NCBI GenBank assembly: GCA_913060695.1
Contig: CAJXUA010000004.1
Span: 182,480 to 246,479, forward strand
DNA: 64,000 bases
Reading direction: 5' to 3'
Source of the DNA: an uncultured Gammaproteobacteria bacterium
GTDB lineage: Bacteria; Pseudomonadota; Gammaproteobacteria; Pseudomonadales; Pseudohongiellaceae
Shown here piece by piece: positions 1 through 10,219 of this stretch (the stretch's first letter is position 1; each line of letters begins with the position of its first letter). The notes beneath the pieces are model-generated. The model was not told where the DNA came from, did not search any database, and saw only the letters and a program-made list of their open reading frames with translations. A program made the position numbers and the translations under genes.

Positions 1-753
1 GAGGGTAAGAAGCGCTCTTTGATCGCGGACCAAGGCATTCTTGAGCTCTCCGAGCATGTCGATTCTTTGATCACAATCCCCAACGAGAAACTGTTGGAAG
101 TGCTAGGCAAGTCGGCGACTTTGCTTGATGCATTCAAAGCCGCGAACGATGTGCTGCTTGGCGCTGTCAAAGGTATAGCGGATCTCATTATGCGTCCTGG
201 CATGATCAACGTGGATTTTGCCGATGTGCGCACAGTAATGTCAGAGATGGGCATGGCGATGATGGGCACCGGTTACGCCAGTGGCGAAGGCCGCGCGCGC
301 GAAGCTGCAGAGTCTGCAATTCGTAGCCCCTTGTTGGAGGATGTTAATTTGCATGGCGCTCGCGGCATCTTGGTGAATATTACCGCTGGCGAGAATCTCT
401 CGTTGGGTGAGTTCACAGAAGTGGGCGACACCATCGAAGAATTTGCGTCCGACGATGCCACCGTTGTGGTGGGCACGGTAATCGATCCAAGCATGGGCGA
501 TGAAATCCGCGTGACTGTTGTAGCGACAGGTTTGGGCGAGCGCGCCGTAGCAAAGGCTGCGAAACCAGTTGAGAAGCCAGCACCTAAGGCTGTTGTAACT
601 GATTATCGCCAGTTGGATCGTCCAGCCGCGCTGCGTTCACGTACAGCGTCTGCTCACACGATGCCACAGACTGGTCTTGCACGCGCAGTTGGGGCGGATA
701 CAGATATGGATTATCTCGATATCCCCGCTTTCCTACGTCGTCAAGCAGACTAA
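1..753 (+). CDS. ftsZ: Cell division protein FtsZ, C-terminal part (5' truncated by window)
   Basis: FtsZ is the tubulin-like GTPase that forms the cytoplasmic Z ring. The reading frame is open from base 1, so the gene starts upstream and about 250 residues are visible. They cover the end of the GTPase domain (…SLITIPNEKLL…, a family signature), the C-terminal domain (GYASGEGRAREAAESAI and the NITAGENLSLGE stretch) and a variable linker rich in Ala, Lys and Pro. The protein ends in DYLDIPAFLRRQAD, the conserved tail that binds FtsA and ZipA. lpxC follows, as in most gammaproteobacterial dcw clusters. Identification is secure; only the N-terminal GTP-binding half is missing. Confidence 0.98.
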   Translation, partial: EGKKRSLIADQGILELSEHVDSLITIPNEKLLEVLGKSATLLDAFKAANDVLLGAVKGIADLIMRPGMINVDFADVRTVMSEMGMAMMGTGYASGEGRAREAAESAIRSPLLEDVNLHGARGILVNITAGENLSLGEFTEVGDTIEEFASDDATVVVGTVIDPSMGDEIRVTVVATGLGERAVAKAAKPVEKPAPKAVVTDYRQLDRPAALRSRTASAHTMPQTGLARAVGADTDMDYLDIPAFLRRQAD

Positions 754-768
754 GACTCCTGGGTTAAA

Positions 769-803
769 GCCCTCAATGCGCAGCTTAATCTGCACTTGAG
801 GGC
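769..803 (+). other. Stem-loop after ftsZ
   Basis: The arms GCCCTCAA (769-776) and TTGAGGGC (796-803) pair perfectly, with an inner GCAG/CTGC helix around a CTTAAT loop. It begins 15 nt after the ftsZ stop. No T-run follows, so it is not a textbook intrinsic terminator. It may stabilise the ftsZ mRNA 3' end or reduce read-through into lpxC. Confidence 0.45.
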
Positions 804-893
804 CAAGGCGACGGACCGATATTGGGTCCTGTTTGGGTGTTTCTTAGACCATAGGCCTAGATGTTTTAGCTAGCTGTGCTGGTAGTGAAATGT

Positions 894-922
894 TTGGGTT
901 ATGAATGGAATTTTGCTATGCT
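894..922 (+). promoter_or_regulatory. Putative sigma-70 promoter of lpxC
   Basis: TTGGGT (894-899) and TATGCT (917-922) are separated by 17 bp and lie about 60 bp upstream of the lpxC ATG. The element matches the sigma-70 pattern by eye only and is untested. Confidence 0.45.
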
Positions 923-984
923 CCCGCCTGCATTCGACCTTTGGGTCACGCAGGCATCACCTACAATCGGGAAAAGACAACGCT

Positions 985-1896
985 ATGCTTAATCAAAGAA
1001 CATTGAAAAACGTTATTCGAGCCACAGGTGTGGGTTTGCATAATGGCGAGAAAGTCTACCTGACATTACGGCCTGCGCCGATCGACACGGGTATTGTGTT
1101 TACCCGTACTGACCTAGACCCAGTCGTGGAGATCCCTGCCACTGCCGAGTATGTAGGGGACACCACGCTTTCGACGACTCTGGTTAAGGGCGATGTGCGC
1201 ATCTCCACCATCGAGCACCTGATGTCGGCGATGTCCGGCCTTGGGATCGATAATGCCTATATCGATGTAAGCGCACCGGAAGTCCCGATTATGGACGGCA
1301 GCGCTGGTCCATTTGTATTCCTAATACAGTCTGCAGGCATTGAAGAGCAGAAAGCCCTGAAGAAATTCATCCGCATCACCAAGCCACTGACCGTCTCCGA
1401 TGGCGATAAGTCCGTGAGTCTAGAGCCTTTCGATGGATTTAAGGTCAGCTATACTTTGCTTTACGATCACCCTGTGTACCGCAAGTACACTAAGACTGCG
1501 AGTGTCGACTTCTCCAGCACCTCTTTCGTCAAAGAAGTGAGCCGCGCCAGAACCTTCGGATTTATGCATGAATTCGAGGAATTGCGTAACCGCAATCTGG
1601 CCTTGGGTGCGAGCATGGATAACGCCATCGCGGTAGGTGATTATAAGGTATTGAATGAAGACGGTTTACGCTACGAAGATGAATTCGTGAAGCACAAAAT
1701 CCTCGACGCGATCGGCGATCTTTACATGATTGGCTTCAGCCTGATCGGAGAGTTCAAAGGATATAAATCTGGACACGCATTGAATAATGCATTATTAAGG
1801 TCCTTGGAAAATAACAAAGACGCCTGGGAAATTGTCAGCTTCGACACTGATGCGCACGTACCGATCTCTTATATGAAACCGGTATTGGCTGCCTGA
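985..1896 (+). CDS. lpxC: UDP-3-O-acyl-N-acetylglucosamine deacetylase
   Basis: LpxC is the zinc-dependent deacetylase of the committed step of lipid A synthesis, acting in the cytoplasm. The chosen ATG gives 303 residues (E. coli 305) starting [19 protein letters not shown], the usual N-terminus; a GGGAAAAG ribosome site precedes it. An in-frame ATG at 901 would add 28 unconserved residues. Zinc ligands are visible: His in [16 protein letters not shown], then the HKILDAIGD motif (HxxxD). The catalytic His is in SGHALNN. It lies between ftsZ and the M23/secA genes, its normal place. Known family control is by FtsH proteolysis of the C-terminal tail, which cannot be judged here. Confidence 0.98.
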   Translation: MLNQRTLKNVIRATGVGLHNGEKVYLTLRPAPIDTGIVFTRTDLDPVVEIPATAEYVGDTTLSTTLVKGDVRISTIEHLMSAMSGLGIDNAYIDVSAPEVPIMDGSAGPFVFLIQSAGIEEQKALKKFIRITKPLTVSDGDKSVSLEPFDGFKVSYTLLYDHPVYRKYTKTASVDFSSTSFVKEVSRARTFGFMHEFEELRNRNLALGASMDNAIAVGDYKVLNEDGLRYEDEFVKHKILDAIGDLYMIGFSLIGEFKGYKSGHALNNALLRSLENNKDAWEIVSFDTDAHVPISYMKPVLAA

Positions 1897-2016
1897 TAGT
1901 TTTCTGTCACCGTGCTATATTTGTAACCCATTGATTTTTGGGTATAAGTTTGACGTCCGGCTGCATAAGCAAGCCTCAGGTGTTCTGAATCAAGACTTAA
2001 GAGAACGCCTAGACTC

Positions 2017-2946
2017 ATGAAATTGATATTAGTTGACCAGCGCCATGGTCAAACCCGAACGATCGTCCTCAAGGGGTGGCTCAAAGGCCTCCTCTCGATA
2101 TGTATTCTTGGCGCGCCAGTCGCCTTCGGATATCTCGGCTATCAATTCGCCGTCTCACAAGACCCCCACGAGTATTCCCACGAAACTACGCTCGCTTGGA
2201 ACGAAAATCTTGCGAACCAGGCTGACGCGCTTGATCGTCTCAAGCGCGAGTCCGAGGAGCAACTAGAAGCCCTCACATTAAGACTCGCCATGTTGCAGGC
2301 CCGCCTATTACGCATGGAGGCCCTCGGTGAGCGCATTACTACCGTGGCCAAGCTCGATACTGGGGAGTTTAACTTCGCTAGCGAGCCCGCGGTCGGTGGC
2401 CCGCTTTTTTCAGACACCGTGCCCTATTCGCCACCGGCCTTTATTGAGGCGATCGCAGAGCTAGAGCAGCAGATCGCAGATCGTGCTCAGCAATTGGAAA
2501 TTCTCGAAGGCCTAATGACCGAGCGTCAGTTTGAGGCCGATATCTTCATTACAGGCCGTCCCGTTAAGCAGGGCTGGCTGTCTTCCCCCTTTGGTCGTCG
2601 CACAGATCCCTTCAATGGTCAGTTAGCTTGGCACGCGGGCATCGATTTCGCGACAGGTGAGGCTGGCGAAGATGTAATCGCAGTTGCAGCCGGGGTAGTC
2701 ACCGCTGCAGGCGAACGCCAAGGCTATGGCCTGACTGTCGATATCAATCACGGCAATGGCTATGTCACACGCTATGGCCACGCCGAGAAACTCCTCGTAG
2801 ACGTTGGCGAAATAATTCAGAAAGGGCAGACTATCGCACTTGTGGGCAGCACCGGTCGTTCGACTGGCCCGCACGTTCATTTCGAAGTCTATAAGCATGG
2901 CCGAGTCGTAGACCCTGCGTCCTATATACAGCGTACCGAACGCTAA
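2017..2946 (+). CDS. Membrane-anchored M23 family metallopeptidase
   Basis: This 309-residue protein is a probable peptidoglycan endopeptidase of the M23 (LytM/MepM) family. A single membrane segment lies at about residues 20-45. A coiled coil follows (about 60-105 and 145-170), and then the C-terminal peptidase domain. Zinc and catalytic motifs are intact: HAGIDFATG (HxxxD), TRYGHAEKL and GPHVHFEVYK (HxH). The protein should face the periplasm. Genes of this type sit between lpxC and secA in Pseudomonas and relatives, where enterobacteria carry secM. Exact substrate and possible role in septal wall splitting are inferred only from the family and from proximity to ftsZ. Confidence 0.9.
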   Translation: MKLILVDQRHGQTRTIVLKGWLKGLLSICILGAPVAFGYLGYQFAVSQDPHEYSHETTLAWNENLANQADALDRLKRESEEQLEALTLRLAMLQARLLRMEALGERITTVAKLDTGEFNFASEPAVGGPLFSDTVPYSPPAFIEAIAELEQQIADRAQQLEILEGLMTERQFEADIFITGRPVKQGWLSSPFGRRTDPFNGQLAWHAGIDFATGEAGEDVIAVAAGVVTAAGERQGYGLTVDINHGNGYVTRYGHAEKLLVDVGEIIQKGQTIALVGSTGRSTGPHVHFEVYKHGRVVDPASYIQRTER

Positions 2947-3072
2947 ACTCCCCTTATCCAGCAAGTTTGCGGAGCAATCACCAAGGTGTTGCTCTGTTTA
3001 ACTGTGTCGTCAGGCTAAGTATTCGAGCCTCACAACTCCATAATCCAGTTCAATAGATAAGTGAAATTCATC

Positions 3073-5853
3073 ATGAGCGTAAAACTCCTAAGAGCCATAT
3101 TCGGTAGTAGCAATTCCAGGCAGCTTAAGCGAATTCGAAAAATCGTAACTAAGATCAATGCGTTAGAGGATGGCTATGCGAGCCTTTCCGATGATGAGAT
3201 TCGCGCTAAGACGGTCGAATTTAAAGAGCGCTATGACAAGGGCGAGTCGCTGAGCTCGATTCTTCCAGAGGCCTTTGCCATCGTGCGCGAGGGTAGCAAG
3301 CGGGTCATGGGCATGCGGCATTTCGACGTGCAGATGATTGGCGGCATTGTATTGCACGAGGGCAATATTGCGGAGATGAAGACAGGGGAAGGTAAGACCC
3401 TTGTTGCAACGCTGCCAGCTTATCTGAATGGCCTGACGGGAGAGGGGGTCCATATCGTAACGGTTAACGACTACCTCGCCGAGCGCGACGCGAACTGGAT
3501 GCGTCCCTTGTACGAATTCCTTGGCCTGAGTGTGGGCATTGTCATCTCTGGGCAGAGCCACGAGGTCAAGCAGGCGGCCTACAACTCCTCGATTAGCTAC
3601 GGTACTAACAACGAGTTTGGTTTTGACTATCTGCGCGACAATATGGCCTTCCGTATGGAGGACAAGCTGCAGAAGAAGTTAAATTTCGCGATCGTCGACG
3701 AAGTGGACTCGATCTTGATCGATGAGGCGCGTACCCCGCTAATTATCTCCGGTGCTGCTGAGGATAGTTCTCAGCTCTATATGGCGATTAATTCCCTCAT
3801 ACCGCGTCTCGAGAGAGGGGCGGGCAAGCCTGAAAAAGGGGGTTTCTCGATCGATCGCGATACCGAGTTCGTGGAGACCGGTCATTTCGTAATCGATGAG
3901 AAAACGCGCCAGGTAGAGCTCACAGAGTCTGGTCACGAATATGTGGAAGGCATGTTGAGTGAACAGAAACTACTAGATGAGGGTGAGAGCCTCTATGCCG
4001 CGAAGAATCTTGGCCTACTGCATCATATTCACTCTGCCTTGAAGGCCCATTATTTGTTCAATAAGGATGTCGAGTACATCGTCCAGAACAACAAGATTGT
4101 GCTGATCGACGAGCATACGGGGCGTACGATGGAGGGGCGTCGCCTTTCCGAAGGCCTGCATCAGGCAATCGAGGCGAAAGAAGGACTCGATATCCAAAGC
4201 GAGAGTCAGACACTAGCCTCAACGACGTTCCAGAACTACTTCCGCCTGTACAAGAACTTAAGTGGTATGACTGGCACGGCGGATACCGAGGCCTTCGAAT
4301 TCAAGCAGATTTACAATCTTGACGTTGTCGTAATTCCCTCGAATAAGCCGCTCGTTCGCCAGGACAAAAATGACCTGATCTATCTCTCTATCGAAGAGAA
4401 GTTCGAGGCCATCGTGAAAGATATTACGGAGATCAGTGCGAAAGGCGCGCCAGTGCTAGTAGGTACTGCATCAATCGATACCTCCGAGATACTGTCAAAC
4501 TTCCTCAAGAAGGAGAAAATCGTTCACGAAGTTTTGAATGCGAAATTCCACGAGAGAGAGGCGCAGATTATCGCGCAGGCGGGTCGTCCAGGCGTCGTCA
4601 CTATTGCCACCAACATGGCAGGCCGTGGTACGGATATCGTGTTGGGGGGTAATTGGGAGCACGAGGTTGCAGGGCTAGATAACCCAACGCCGGAGCAGAT
4701 CGAGCAAGCGAAGCAAGAATGGCATAAGCGTCACCAGCAAGTACTGGATGCGGGCGGTTTGCACATCATTGGCACAGAGCGCCATGAGTCACGCCGCATC
4801 GACAATCAGTTGCGCGGTCGCTCGGGCAGGCAGGGTGACCCTGGTTATTCGCGCTTCTACTTGTCCCTAGAGGACAATCTGATGCGTATCTTCGCGTCGG
4901 AACGCGTGAAGAATTTCATGCAGGCCTTGGGCATGGAGCGGGGCGAGGCTATCGAGCACGGCATGGTCTCCAAGTCTATCGAGAAGGCGCAGCGCAAAGT
5001 AGAAGGGCGCAACTTCGATATTCGTAAACAACTCCTGGAATACGACAATGTGGCGAATGATCAGCGCACAATCGTCTATCGCCAGCGCAATGAGTTGATG
5101 GCGAGCGATGATATTTCGGAGCTGATCGGCAATATGCGCAATGAAGTTGGCAATGAGATTGTAAGCTCACATATTCCACCACAGAGCATTCCTGAGCAGT
5201 GGGATATCGAGGGGCTAGAGCAGGGTATAGAGGCACAGTTCGGCCGCAAGCTTCCTATCCAGCAATGGTTGGATGAGGACGAGAAACTGTTCGAGGAAAC
5301 CCTGCGCGAGCGAATCGTTGCAGTACTGAACGAGGACTATGAGAATAAGTCCGCCTTGGTGGGTGAGAAGATGCGCCTGCTAGAGAAGCAGATCGTATTG
5401 CAAATTCTCGACAATCTCTGGAAGGAGCATTTGGCGTCGATGGATCAATTGCGTCAGGGTATTTTCCTGCGCGGCTATGCGGGTAAAAACCCGAAGCAGG
5501 AGTATAAGCGCGAGGCGTTCGAGCTGTTCCAACAACTCCTGTCTAATCTTCAACACGAGGTCATACGCTTCTTGAGTCATGTGAAGATTCGCACTACCGA
5601 GGAGATTGACGAGATTGAGAAACAACGCGAGGCAGAGCGCGCGCGTGAGAAAATGCTGTTCCAGCACGCTGAGACTGCATCGCTTGCGCAAGAGGCCTCG
5701 GCCTCTGCAGCGGAATCTGGAGGGCAGGGTGCAGGCCCCGCTGGCGTTGAGAAGACGCCATTCGTGCGGGATGGTCAAAAAGTCGGCCGTAACGATCCCT
5801 GCTATTGTGGCTCGGGCAAAAAATTCAAACAATGTCACGGCAAGCTGAGTTAA
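3073..5853 (+). CDS. secA: Preprotein translocase ATPase SecA
   Basis: SecA is the motor ATPase that drives preproteins through SecYEG. The chosen ATG gives about 926 residues starting [20 protein letters not shown]; a GTG four codons upstream (3061) is also possible. Domains are in standard order. NBD1 carries MKTGEGKTL (Walker A) and the [19 protein letters not shown] (Walker B) stretch, followed by the preprotein-binding region. NBD2 has [11 protein letters not shown] and [18 protein letters not shown]. Helical scaffold and wing domains come next. The C-terminal SEC-C zinc motif [14 protein letters not shown] (CxCx8CH), which binds SecB and lipid, is complete. argJ follows 5 bp after the stop. 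Confidence 0.99.
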   Translation: MSVKLLRAIFGSSNSRQLKRIRKIVTKINALEDGYASLSDDEIRAKTVEFKERYDKGESLSSILPEAFAIVREGSKRVMGMRHFDVQMIGGIVLHEGNIAEMKTGEGKTLVATLPAYLNGLTGEGVHIVTVNDYLAERDANWMRPLYEFLGLSVGIVISGQSHEVKQAAYNSSISYGTNNEFGFDYLRDNMAFRMEDKLQKKLNFAIVDEVDSILIDEARTPLIISGAAEDSSQLYMAINSLIPRLERGAGKPEKGGFSIDRDTEFVETGHFVIDEKTRQVELTESGHEYVEGMLSEQKLLDEGESLYAAKNLGLLHHIHSALKAHYLFNKDVEYIVQNNKIVLIDEHTGRTMEGRRLSEGLHQAIEAKEGLDIQSESQTLASTTFQNYFRLYKNLSGMTGTADTEAFEFKQIYNLDVVVIPSNKPLVRQDKNDLIYLSIEEKFEAIVKDITEISAKGAPVLVGTASIDTSEILSNFLKKEKIVHEVLNAKFHEREAQIIAQAGRPGVVTIATNMAGRGTDIVLGGNWEHEVAGLDNPTPEQIEQAKQEWHKRHQQVLDAGGLHIIGTERHESRRIDNQLRGRSGRQGDPGYSRFYLSLEDNLMRIFASERVKNFMQALGMERGEAIEHGMVSKSIEKAQRKVEGRNFDIRKQLLEYDNVANDQRTIVYRQRNELMASDDISELIGNMRNEVGNEIVSSHIPPQSIPEQWDIEGLEQGIEAQFGRKLPIQQWLDEDEKLFEETLRERIVAVLNEDYENKSALVGEKMRLLEKQIVLQILDNLWKEHLASMDQLRQGIFLRGYAGKNPKQEYKREAFELFQQLLSNLQHEVIRFLSHVKIRTTEEIDEIEKQREAERAREKMLFQHAETASLAQEASASAAESGGQGAGPAGVEKTPFVRDGQKVGRNDPCYCGSGKKFKQCHGKLS

Positions 5854-5858
5854 GGACT

Positions 5859-7079
5859 ATGAGTAAACAAGAAATTAGTGCGCAGGATCTGCTGTCTGTA
5901 CCGGGCGTGCGAGTAGCGGCGGTTGCTAGTCATATTCGTTATGCGAACCGACTCGACTTAGTGTTGATCGAGCTGGCACAGGGCAGCACAGTTGCGGGGG
6001 TTTTTACACTCAACGCCTTCTGCGCCGCACCGGTGCATATCGCACGCAAACATTTGCTCACTAGTGGCGGTGCTATTCGCTACCTATTAGTGAACACGGG
6101 CAATGCGAACGCTGGAACTGGACAGCGCGGGCTCGATGATGCGCTCGCCTCCTGCGACTATGTGGCGAAACATGCAGGTGTGCCTGTCGATGCGGTACTC
6201 CCTTTCTCGACAGGCGTGATTGGTGAGAATCTCCCGATCGCGAAGATTGCCGCCGGTGTTCCGAATGCCTTTGCCGCACTCGGTGAGGATTGGCTGAATA
6301 CAGCCAAAGGCATCATGACCACTGACACAGTCCCAAAAGCGCGCTCGGTGAAAATCGAGATTGGGGGCAAGCCTGTAGTGATTACAGGCATTACTAAAGG
6401 TGCGGGTATGATCAAGCCGAATATGGCGACGATGCTCAGCTATGTGTTCACCGACGCCAAGATCGAGCAGAAAACCCTGCATGGTCTTCTTAGCCGTGTC
6501 GTCGATCAGTCCTTTAATCGCATAACAGTCGATGGCGATACCTCGACGAATGATTGCTGTGTGCTCAGCGCTACCGGTCACAGCGGCGTGGATATTCAAG
6601 CCTCTGATGCTGCGGGTTTTGCCGCATTCGAAGAAGCCCTGCAAAGCCTTGTAAAGGAGCTGGCCAAAGACATCATTCGCGATGCCGAAGGCGCGAAGAA
6701 ATTCGTGACAGTGGATATTCAAGGCGGTGGCAACACCGATGAATGCCTCAAGGTGGCCTATGCCATTTCCGAGTCTCCACTTGTGAAGACCGCTCTTTCC
6801 GCCTCTGACCCGAACTGGGGGCGTATCCTCGCTGCGATTGGCCGTGCGGGAGTTCCCGAGCTCGACGTTAGCAAGATCAGCATCCATCTTGGCAAAGTCT
6901 GCATAGTAAGCAATGGCACTCTTGCCCCTAGCTATAGCGAGGCGCAGGGACAAGCAGAGATGAGTAAGCCCGAGATCGAAATCACGGTCGATCTCGCGCG
7001 CGGACAAGCCCGCGAGACTGTGTGGACCTCCGATCTTTCCGAGGAATATGTCCGCATCAACGCCAGCTATCGAAGCTAG
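5859..7079 (+). CDS. argJ: Bifunctional ornithine acetyltransferase/N-acetylglutamate synthase
   Basis: ArgJ transfers acetyl from N-acetylornithine to glutamate, and in the bifunctional type can also use acetyl-CoA; it belongs to arginine biosynthesis in the cytoplasm. The chosen ATG lies 5 bp after secA and gives 406 residues. The precursor is self-cleaved before a Thr nucleophile; the site KGAGMIKPNMATMLSY is present around residues 180-195. NSFNRITVDGD-like (here QSFNRITVDGDTSTND) and DPNWGRILAAIGRAG are further family signatures. Whether it is bi- or monofunctional cannot be told from sequence by eye. It is probably co-transcribed with secA and the downstream Nudix gene, the usual order in this group. 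Confidence 0.97.
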   Translation: MSKQEISAQDLLSVPGVRVAAVASHIRYANRLDLVLIELAQGSTVAGVFTLNAFCAAPVHIARKHLLTSGGAIRYLLVNTGNANAGTGQRGLDDALASCDYVAKHAGVPVDAVLPFSTGVIGENLPIAKIAAGVPNAFAALGEDWLNTAKGIMTTDTVPKARSVKIEIGGKPVVITGITKGAGMIKPNMATMLSYVFTDAKIEQKTLHGLLSRVVDQSFNRITVDGDTSTNDCCVLSATGHSGVDIQASDAAGFAAFEEALQSLVKELAKDIIRDAEGAKKFVTVDIQGGGNTDECLKVAYAISESPLVKTALSASDPNWGRILAAIGRAGVPELDVSKISIHLGKVCIVSNGTLAPSYSEAQGQAEMSKPEIEITVDLARGQARETVWTSDLSEEYVRINASYRS

Positions 7080-7089
7080 GCGAGGCGCT

Positions 7090-8040
7090 ATGAAGACAGT
7101 GCATGTAGCCGTCGGTGTTGTGATCGATGAGGCGCGCCGCGTGCTTGTATCTCTACGCGACGCGCAGGCGCATCAAGGCGGCCTGTGGGAGTTTCCCGGC
7201 GGTAAATGCGAGCCGGGAGAAACCATAGAAGAAGCGTTGCGAAGAGAGTTGGACGAAGAGTTGGGCATCCAAGTACTAAGCGATGCACCACTATGCAAAA
7301 TAGAACACGATTACGGCGACAAACGAGTCTTGCTCGAAGTGCGACGAGTGTTAAGTTTTGCGGGCGAAGCGCAGGGTAGAGAAGGACAGGCAGTACGCTG
7401 GGCCGCGCTTAGCAGTCTCGACCCCGCACAATTTCCAGCGGCGAATCTCCCCATAATTCGTCGCATCCAGTTAGCAGAGCGCATCGCCATCACTGGCAGT
7501 GCTGCGAGTAACGCTGCTTTTACCGCGCAGTTGAAAAAACTAATTTCAAAACATCCTCCTCTAATTCAACTCCGGCAACGCGATCTTAGCGATGAGGACT
7601 TTCAGGCCCGTGTTCAAAGCGCGCTTGCTCTTTGTCGTGCGCACGCGATCCCTTTGACTATCAACACTGACCCGACACGCTTCGAAGCGCTTGGCGGGGA
7701 TGCCCTGCATGTGAATAGTGCCGCGTTAAGACAGCTCAAACATCGGCCAGTCTCTGCGCAGATGCAGTTCAGTGCGTCCTGTCACTGCGTCGAGGAGTTG
7801 CACATGGCTGCTGCATTGCAGGCAGACTATGTTCTGCTCTCTCCAGTTGCCTCGACCACGAGCCACCCCGAGCAAAGTCCAATGGGATGGGAGCGTTTGG
7901 CACAGTTCACTAGTGCGGTTGATCTGCCGATATATGCTTTAGGGGGAATGACTGTGGACGATATCCCAATAGCATTCGCACACGGGGCTGTTGGCATAGC
8001 GGCCATCTCCGCATTTTGGGATAGCTCTAGCGGCGAGTAA
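7090..8040 (+). CDS. mutT: Nudix (MutT-type) hydrolase fused to a thiamine-phosphate-synthase-like domain
   Basis: The first about 130 residues form a Nudix hydrolase of the MutT/8-oxo-dGTP type. The box is complete: GKCEPGETIEEALRRELDEE followed by LGI, matching Gx5Ex7REUxEExGU. The remaining about 180 residues resemble ThiE/TenI (thiamine-phosphate synthase, TIM barrel): LIQLRQRDLS, VLLSPVAST and IYALGGM motifs. The total of 316 residues matches known proteins with this fusion in Pseudomonas-like bacteria. The ATG at 7090 has a GAGG site just upstream and lies 10 bp after argJ. MutT removes oxidised nucleotides; the role and activity of the ThiE-like half are unknown. Confidence 0.92.
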   Translation: MKTVHVAVGVVIDEARRVLVSLRDAQAHQGGLWEFPGGKCEPGETIEEALRRELDEELGIQVLSDAPLCKIEHDYGDKRVLLEVRRVLSFAGEAQGREGQAVRWAALSSLDPAQFPAANLPIIRRIQLAERIAITGSAASNAAFTAQLKKLISKHPPLIQLRQRDLSDEDFQARVQSALALCRAHAIPLTINTDPTRFEALGGDALHVNSAALRQLKHRPVSAQMQFSASCHCVEELHMAAALQADYVLLSPVASTTSHPEQSPMGWERLAQFTSAVDLPIYALGGMTVDDIPIAFAHGAVGIAAISAFWDSSSGE

Positions 8041-8119
8041 ATTCTAGTGAAAGTGCTACTATCAAGAGGAACTTAGCTTGAAGAGTGTGACTTGAATCAC
8101 CGCTTCACTAGGTAATGGC

Positions 8120-8147
8120 TTGATTTTATTGGAGTTAAGCGCATAAT
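8120..8147 (+). promoter_or_regulatory. Possible sigma-70 promoter of the secreted propeller-like gene
   Basis: TTGATT (8120-8125) and CATAAT (8142-8147) are 16 bp apart and end about 50 bp before the next start codon. It is the best match seen in the 159-bp gap after the Nudix gene. Confidence 0.35.
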
Positions 8148-8199
8148 TTCAAGAAATCGCAGCGCAGTATAAAAACAGCTTCCAGTAAGGACCATCGAC

Positions 8200-10212
8200 A
8201 TGTCATTAGGCGTTAAGAAAGCCAGCGCAGTTCTCGCGCTTCTCACATGGATGGGCGGCGGAATTGTTTTCGCGGACCAAGCCGTGTTGGTGCAGGAAGC
8301 CGTACTGGTAGAGTCTAATCCTAATCCCGACACGCCCGCGACTAGCGCTAGCTATATGACCGGCGATGGTTGGGCCGTAACAAGTCCAACTTATATCGAC
8401 TCCGCGGTCATGATTTTCGATTTCGGCGCAGCTAAGAGCGTGAGTCAGGCTGTGCTTAGCCTGCCACTGGAGGCGCTCTATCCGCGCAGTGGGCAAGCGC
8501 CAATGCAGGTCTATGCCTTCGCCGATAACGGCAGTATAGAGTTGTCTGACTATAAAGCCGGCGGTTCGTTACCTACGGCTGAATTCGATGCCGTTGCGTC
8601 CTCCGCAGGAAACCCATCAGCAACACTCACGCTCGACGTCACGGGTGCGGTAAACGCGATTCTGCCCAACAGTCGTTTCGTGGGCATTCGTGTGCATAGT
8701 GCTGCGGTACCGGCAGACGTGAGCGCCGGCTTTCCCGTATGGACAGGGGTGAAGTTTCGACCTTTGTATAGCATGGATTACTCCACCGGCACGCCACCAG
8801 CTTTGCCTGCCGACCGGCCGCGTTTCGACGGCTACACACTCTCTGTTCCAGGGCTTAGTGCCCCCGGAGTGGGGGCGTACAACGTGGACTTGGCGTTAGT
8901 TGACCCTAATAGCTTGGAGTTCGAGCTTGCTGCAGCGACTGATATTACGCCTCCCGGCAGTATCAGTGGCTCGGGTCTAAGTGGCATGCAGCTGCTCAAT
9001 TGCAGCGCGTTCACCGCGCCGCCCGGCTCGAAGACTTTAGCCCCTGGCGCACCCTCGTTCAATACCACTACCGGCATACTCGATATCCCGGCGATGCTCT
9101 ATGGGGGCAAAGAATATCGCGTGCAGATGCAATTGCTTGCGGCGACCAACCCAATGCGATTTCGTTTGCTCTCCGCCACCGACGTGGTTCCCGGCAGCAC
9201 TAATTCCGTGGAGAGTATCACTCAGTTTGGTGGAAGCCTCGTCACACAGCCCACGCAGGATTTTATCCCGCTTTGTCACGGTTGGGTTTTGATTGGCGAC
9301 ACCAAGAACAATAGTCTGGTCGAGCGCAATGTAATCTCGGGTGAGACAGGCGCTGTCTACAAATTCAACACAATCCCAGATCAGATGGAGCTGGATAGCA
9401 ACTCCGGCACGGTATTCCTTTCAACCCACCCAGAATCCCAGCGCATGTATCAGCTGGATATTCCCAGTGGCGCCTTCACTTATCATCGCTTGAGTGAGGG
9501 GGGGCGTAGTTTTATTCCTCGAGATTTCGCCATTGGGGAAGACGGCAATGTATTCGCATTACTCTTCGACCCAGTCTATGAGCTCGAAGAGGATGGTCCA
9601 GCAGAAGAAGGTTTATGGATGGGGATATTCAATAAGGATGGCGACCCTACAAGAGCGGCTATACCCTTACTTGGGCCCGTCCGCATCGAGTATGACGCGA
9701 CTAAGAAGCATGTGTTCCTGACCACCGAATCGAATCTGGTAACCTTCGACTTCAACCCTAATGACCAGAGCATAACGTTCGTGCCAGGCACGGATATCGC
9801 AGTAGGCAGTGGTTGTACAGATTTCAGTATTTCCCCCGATGGCGAGCGCCTTGCCTATTCCTGCCCTAATGGCAATGAGTTGACGCCACATACCAGCATC
9901 GTGGACATCGATCCGCGCGACTACTACAACACCGACGGGGAGTGGTTTCTAGAGGGTACTCCAATTAGTGCCATTTTCGATACTTCCGGCAAGACTCTGA
10001 TTGCGACGGACAACGAGAAACTGTATTTCTTCGATGTTGAGACCCATCTGCTCTTGGATAGTTATCCGCTCGGTGTGGAGGCGGGTGAGACAGTCAGTAA
10101 AATACGTCTGTCGATGGATGGCGAATTTGTCATGCTCTTGATGAATGCGGAACTCAATGCCAGCGCGGGCAAAGTCTATTGGTTGCCACTACCGAAATAT
10201 TCGCCCTTATAA
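8200..10212 (+). CDS. Secreted protein with DNRLRE-like N-terminal and beta-propeller-like C-terminal region, function unknown
   Basis: I do not recognise a named family for this 670-residue protein. It starts with a clear Sec signal peptide (basic start, hydrophobic stretch, cleavage near VFA-DQA at about residue 25). Residues about 25-190 look like a beta-rich DNRLRE/CBM-type wall domain (…LTLDVTGAVNAIL…RFVGIRVHS). Residues about 370-670 hold repeated strand patterns such as DFSISPDGERLAYSC and KIRLSMDGEFVMLLMN, as in WD40/YVTN-type propellers. There are few cysteines and no C-terminal membrane anchor, so the protein is predicted extracellular or periplasmic. It interrupts a conserved gene block and ends 7 bp before the convergent yacG. 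Confidence 0.8.
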   Translation: MSLGVKKASAVLALLTWMGGGIVFADQAVLVQEAVLVESNPNPDTPATSASYMTGDGWAVTSPTYIDSAVMIFDFGAAKSVSQAVLSLPLEALYPRSGQAPMQVYAFADNGSIELSDYKAGGSLPTAEFDAVASSAGNPSATLTLDVTGAVNAILPNSRFVGIRVHSAAVPADVSAGFPVWTGVKFRPLYSMDYSTGTPPALPADRPRFDGYTLSVPGLSAPGVGAYNVDLALVDPNSLEFELAAATDITPPGSISGSGLSGMQLLNCSAFTAPPGSKTLAPGAPSFNTTTGILDIPAMLYGGKEYRVQMQLLAATNPMRFRLLSATDVVPGSTNSVESITQFGGSLVTQPTQDFIPLCHGWVLIGDTKNNSLVERNVISGETGAVYKFNTIPDQMELDSNSGTVFLSTHPESQRMYQLDIPSGAFTYHRLSEGGRSFIPRDFAIGEDGNVFALLFDPVYELEEDGPAEEGLWMGIFNKDGDPTRAAIPLLGPVRIEYDATKKHVFLTTESNLVTFDFNPNDQSITFVPGTDIAVGSGCTDFSISPDGERLAYSCPNGNELTPHTSIVDIDPRDYYNTDGEWFLEGTPISAIFDTSGKTLIATDNEKLYFFDVETHLLLDSYPLGVEAGETVSKIRLSMDGEFVMLLMNAELNASAGKVYWLPLPKYSPL

Positions 10213-10219
10213 TGAGGCC

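Noticed and set aside
901..984. Upstream ATG extending LpxC by 28 residues
   Set aside because: The extension is unconserved, overlaps the probable -10 region, and the inner ATG has a better ribosome site and family-standard N-terminus.
6087..7007. 306-codon open frame antisense to argJ
   Set aside because: It lies wholly inside a well-conserved gene on the other strand, has no recognisable domain or ribosome site, and follows from codon bias.
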